Origin: an uncultured Methanobrevibacter sp.
GTDB taxonomy: Archaea > Methanobacteriota > Methanobacteria > Methanobacteriales > Methanobacteriaceae
Length of the DNA: 64,000 nt
Assembly: GCF_947169325.1 (NCBI RefSeq)
Contig: NZ_CAMVPN010000003.1
Span: 1-64,000, forward strand
Direction of reading: 5' to 3'
A model generated the notes under the pieces. That model made no database searches and was not told the DNA's origin. It saw only the letters and a list, made by a program, of their open reading frames with translations. A program made the position numbers and the translations under genes. Positions within the stretch are counted from its first letter, which is position 1. Each line of letters begins with the position of its first letter. Shown here piece by piece: positions 60,951 through 64,000 of the stretch.

Positions 60951-61955
60951 ATGGGAGTAGACATTAAAAATTACTTGAATCCACCGGTACTGCTGGTAAT
61001 ATTCTTATTGGTAATCTCAGCAATGTTTGTATTCCCTGTTTTAAACATGATTCTTTTGGGAGCCATTCTTGCATATCTTGTCAGGCCGGTTGCCAATAGG
61101 ATACAATCAAAACTGAAATTTTCATCAGTTTCCATCATATTGGCGATGATTGTCGTTCTGATACCTCTGATACTGCTTGTGGTGTATGTTTGCTATGAAA
61201 CTTCTTCTGTGATAACTTCCCTGCTTGCAAGCAACTATTATTTTGATATAGATCAGGTCATTTCACAATTGCCGATAGAAACAGCTTCCATTAATGATTC
61301 AATTAACTCTTCCATTACAGAAATCGGAAGATACGTATTGCAGTATACAGTTAAATTTTTAAGCAAATTCGTGAATATCACTTTGGACCTGTTCATTCTG
61401 ATTTGTTCAGTATTCTATTTTGTTCGTGATGGCGATAAGTGCTTGATGTTTGTTCGTGACTTTATTCCGGATGATTCCAAGCAATTCTTTGACAACACTG
61501 TCGAATCCGTTCAGGATGTGCTTAAAAGCATATTTTATGGACACTTTTTAACTTCAGTTATCATCGGCATTTTTGGAGCTATAGGATACTCCCTTTTAGG
61601 ATTTCCATTCGGAATATTTTTAGGTGTGCTGACAGGTATTCTGCAGCTGATTCCGATATTCGGGCCTTGGCCGATATATTGGATATTGTTTTTCAGCGAC
61701 CTGTATGCGGGCAACTATCCAAGAGCCGTTGTAGTGTTGCTTTTCGGATTTTTCCTGAGTACCGTGGACATGTACATAAGGCCTGCCCTGTCAAGCCATT
61801 ATGCCGAAATACATCCGTTTATCCTGCTTATCGGATTTTTATCAGGGCCTCTGGTTTACGGGGTTGTAGGATTTATAATAGGGCCTCTGATTTTAGGAAT
61901 AACCTACACTGTTTTGGATTGCTATAGAAAAGAATATCTTCTTGGAGATGAATGA
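60951..61955 (+). CDS. AI-2E/PerM-family transporter
   Basis: VFPVLNMILLGAILAYLVRPV; GFPFGIFLGVLTGILQLIPIFGPW; RPALSSHYAEIHPFILLIGFLSGPLVYGVVGFIIGPLIL. Confidence 0.88.
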   Translation: MGVDIKNYLNPPVLLVIFLLVISAMFVFPVLNMILLGAILAYLVRPVANRIQSKLKFSSVSIILAMIVVLIPLILLVVYVCYETSSVITSLLASNYYFDIDQVISQLPIETASINDSINSSITEIGRYVLQYTVKFLSKFVNITLDLFILICSVFYFVRDGDKCLMFVRDFIPDDSKQFFDNTVESVQDVLKSIFYGHFLTSVIIGIFGAIGYSLLGFPFGIFLGVLTGILQLIPIFGPWPIYWILFFSDLYAGNYPRAVVVLLFGFFLSTVDMYIRPALSSHYAEIHPFILLIGFLSGPLVYGVVGFIIGPLILGITYTVLDCYRKEYLLGDE

Positions 61956-63746
61956 ATGCAGAGAAATGTTGTTATTTTGGACATTGATTACGTTACTTAT
62001 GAGGAAAGGCCGGTCATCAGACTGTTTTCAAAGGATGGGGACCAGAACATAGTTCTGCTCGATGACACATTTGAGCCGTACCTCTACGTAATGTCTGATG
62101 ATTTGGACGAATGCATGGATGAAATTAATGAAAACATTGATGTCGTCAATGTTGAGAAGGTAACAAAAAAGGATTTCCAGATAGAAACCGATTTCATCAA
62201 GGTCACATTCAAGCATCCTCAGGATTTGGCTAAAAACAGGGATGCCCTAAGGGATTTGGAAAGCGTGATTCAGATAAGGGAATTCGACATTCCATTCTAC
62301 AGAAGGTATCTAATGGACCGTGATGTGATTCCGATGACCGAAGTGGTGGCCATCGGTGAAGAGGTCGACTCATTTTTAACCCTTGACAGCAAGAAGCAGG
62401 ATCTCACAATCATCAAGTTGACTGAAGATTTAAAGAGGGTTGAAGAATACCCTCAAAAGTTCAGAATTTTAAGTTTCGATTTGGAAGTCAGAAACCCTCA
62501 TGGAATGCCCAATTCCGAAGAGGATGAAATAATCATGATTGGGGTTGCCAGCAATTTCGGCGTCAATCAGGTCATTTCAACAAAAACCAATTCTGAAGAT
62601 AAGGATGATTTTGTAAATCAGGTCTCATCGGAAAGAGAAATGATTCAGGAATTTGTGAAGATAATCAAGGACAACAATGTAGACATTATCGTCGGTTACA
62701 ACTCAGACAATTTCGATTTCCCATATCTTAAGGATAGGGCCAAGCTTTTGGCTGTTGATTTGGACATTGGAATGGATGAATCTGAGGTCAAGTATATCAG
62801 AAGAGGCTATGCCAATGCCGCTTCTCTTAAAGGGCTGATCCATGTAGATTTGTATCTTGTGATGAGACGGTACATGTCTCTTGAGAGATATACATTGGAA
62901 CGTGTATATTATGAACTGTTCGGCGAAGAGAAAATCGACGTTCCCGGAGAAAAGATTTGGGAGTACTGGGATAACGGCGGCGAAGAGCTGGACAACCTGT
63001 TTGATTACTCCCTTGACGATGTAATCTCCACATTAAAGATTGCCGAACAGACATTACCACTTAACTTAGAGCTTACACGTATCATAGGCCAGCCATTATT
63101 TGACGTTTCACGTATGGCAACAGGTCAGCAGGCAGAATGGTTTTTAGTAAAGCAGGCTTATTTTGACGGTGAAGTAGTTCCAAACAAACAGGGTTCAAAC
63201 TTCGCAGACCGTGCAAACGCTGAAGACAATGAAGGCGGATACGTCAAGGAGCCTGAAACAGGCCTTCATGAAAATCTGGTCCAGTTCGACTTCAGAAGCC
63301 TGTATCCAAGTATCATTATTTCAAAAAACATATCTCCGGATGTCATGTATCTGGGCGATGTCGATAACGAGGAGGAGTATAACATTTCTCCTGAACATGG
63401 AATCAAATTTATGAAATCCCCTCAAGGATTTATCCCATCCGTTATTGATAAGATTCTGCAGGAACGTTTCAGAATCAAACGGGAAATGAAGGCATCAACC
63501 AATCCTCAGGAGAAAAAGGCACTGGACGTACAGCAGCAGGCAATTAAAAGACTTGCAAACACTATGTATGGTATCTATGGATTTCCACGCTTCAGATGGT
63601 ATTCATTCGAATGCGCAAAGGCCATCACTTCCTGGGGAAGGCAGTATATTAAATCCTCTATAAAAAAAGCTGAAGAATTCGGATTTTACACAATATATGC
63701 TGATACTGATGGTTTTTATGCGAAATACAAAAAAGAAAAAGAATAA
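61956..63746 (+). CDS. polB: DNA polymerase family B, large N-terminal piece of split PolB
   Basis: Exonuclease [19 protein letters not shown]; polymerase motif [11 protein letters not shown]; motif [13 protein letters not shown]; ends just after motif C YADTDG. Confidence 0.94.
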   Translation: MQRNVVILDIDYVTYEERPVIRLFSKDGDQNIVLLDDTFEPYLYVMSDDLDECMDEINENIDVVNVEKVTKKDFQIETDFIKVTFKHPQDLAKNRDALRDLESVIQIREFDIPFYRRYLMDRDVIPMTEVVAIGEEVDSFLTLDSKKQDLTIIKLTEDLKRVEEYPQKFRILSFDLEVRNPHGMPNSEEDEIIMIGVASNFGVNQVISTKTNSEDKDDFVNQVSSEREMIQEFVKIIKDNNVDIIVGYNSDNFDFPYLKDRAKLLAVDLDIGMDESEVKYIRRGYANAASLKGLIHVDLYLVMRRYMSLERYTLERVYYELFGEEKIDVPGEKIWEYWDNGGEELDNLFDYSLDDVISTLKIAEQTLPLNLELTRIIGQPLFDVSRMATGQQAEWFLVKQAYFDGEVVPNKQGSNFADRANAEDNEGGYVKEPETGLHENLVQFDFRSLYPSIIISKNISPDVMYLGDVDNEEEYNISPEHGIKFMKSPQGFIPSVIDKILQERFRIKREMKASTNPQEKKALDVQQQAIKRLANTMYGIYGFPRFRWYSFECAKAITSWGRQYIKSSIKKAEEFGFYTIYADTDGFYAKYKKEKE

Positions 63747-63769
63747 GAGAAAATTAATTCTCTTTAATT

Positions 63770-64000
63770 TTATTTAGTTATTTTTATACTTGATGTAGCA
63801 GATTTCGCTGTTACATATTTATTTCCTGATGTTACAACAACTTTGTGGGTTCCAACCTTTAAGGATTTCACATTAAGCTGCGCGATTCCTTTTGTACTGG
63901 TTTTTACAGTGTATATTTTGTAAGATTTGCCAGTATAAACTTTGATTTTCACTTTAACTCCTTGGACTGCAGTTTTGGTTTTTGTGTTTTTCACAGTAAC
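63770..64000 (-). CDS. C-terminal fragment of an Ig-like/adhesin-like protein running off the window
   Basis: KVKIKVYTGKSYKIYTVKTSTKGIAQLNVKSLKVGTHKVVVTSG Ig-like repeat pattern; open at window edge. Confidence 0.65.
   Translation of the reverse strand, partial: VTVKNTKTKTAVQGVKVKIKVYTGKSYKIYTVKTSTKGIAQLNVKSLKVGTHKVVVTSGNKYVTAKSATSSIKITK

Noticed and set aside
1-64000. tRNA/rRNA genes
   Set aside because: No T-arm/anticodon-arm patterns or rRNA-like conserved blocks recognised in intergenic regions; a tRNAscan run would be decisive

Overview
The window looks like a stretch of Methanobrevibacter-type (Methanobacteriales) chromosome. Evidence: AT-rich DNA, ftr, a complete 17-gene ehb operon (energy-converting hydrogenase B), split PolB, fibrillarin/Nop5, and giant beta-helix adhesin-like proteins. 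Most of 1-43 kb and 56-64 kb is densely packed housekeeping or metabolic genes: Trk K+ uptake, ftr, K+ channel, nnr, sfsA, sir2, DinG/XPD-like helicase, argG, UPF1-like helicase, ACR3-like transporter, ehbA-Q, orphan Cas4-like nuclease, DUF366-queD-queE, CBS proteins, pheA, coaBC, flpA/nop5, pyrD/pyrK and polB. The accessory part is 43.3-56 kb. It holds two very large minus-strand adhesin-like genes, one with an embedded papain-like protease, flanked by a repeated non-coding hairpin/oligo-T element. It also holds a pseudogene scrap and a LytS-type 5TM membrane protein with no kinase domain. The most interesting unexplained structures are non-coding: (1) two tandem ~80-nt units at 58.34-58.60 kb, each with its own TATA box, a variable 5' hairpin and a conserved 14-15 bp stem, which look like a duplicated small-RNA gene; (2) a double-hairpin intergenic region with alternative pairing at 14.42-14.52 kb; (3) a 24/25-nt conserved leader element upstream of both DUF366-queDE and an unannotated 24-aa ORF; (4) an 8+8 palindrome abutting the ehb TATA box; (5) the three-copy element around the adhesins. 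All pairing and identity statements were made by eye, with no computation or database search.
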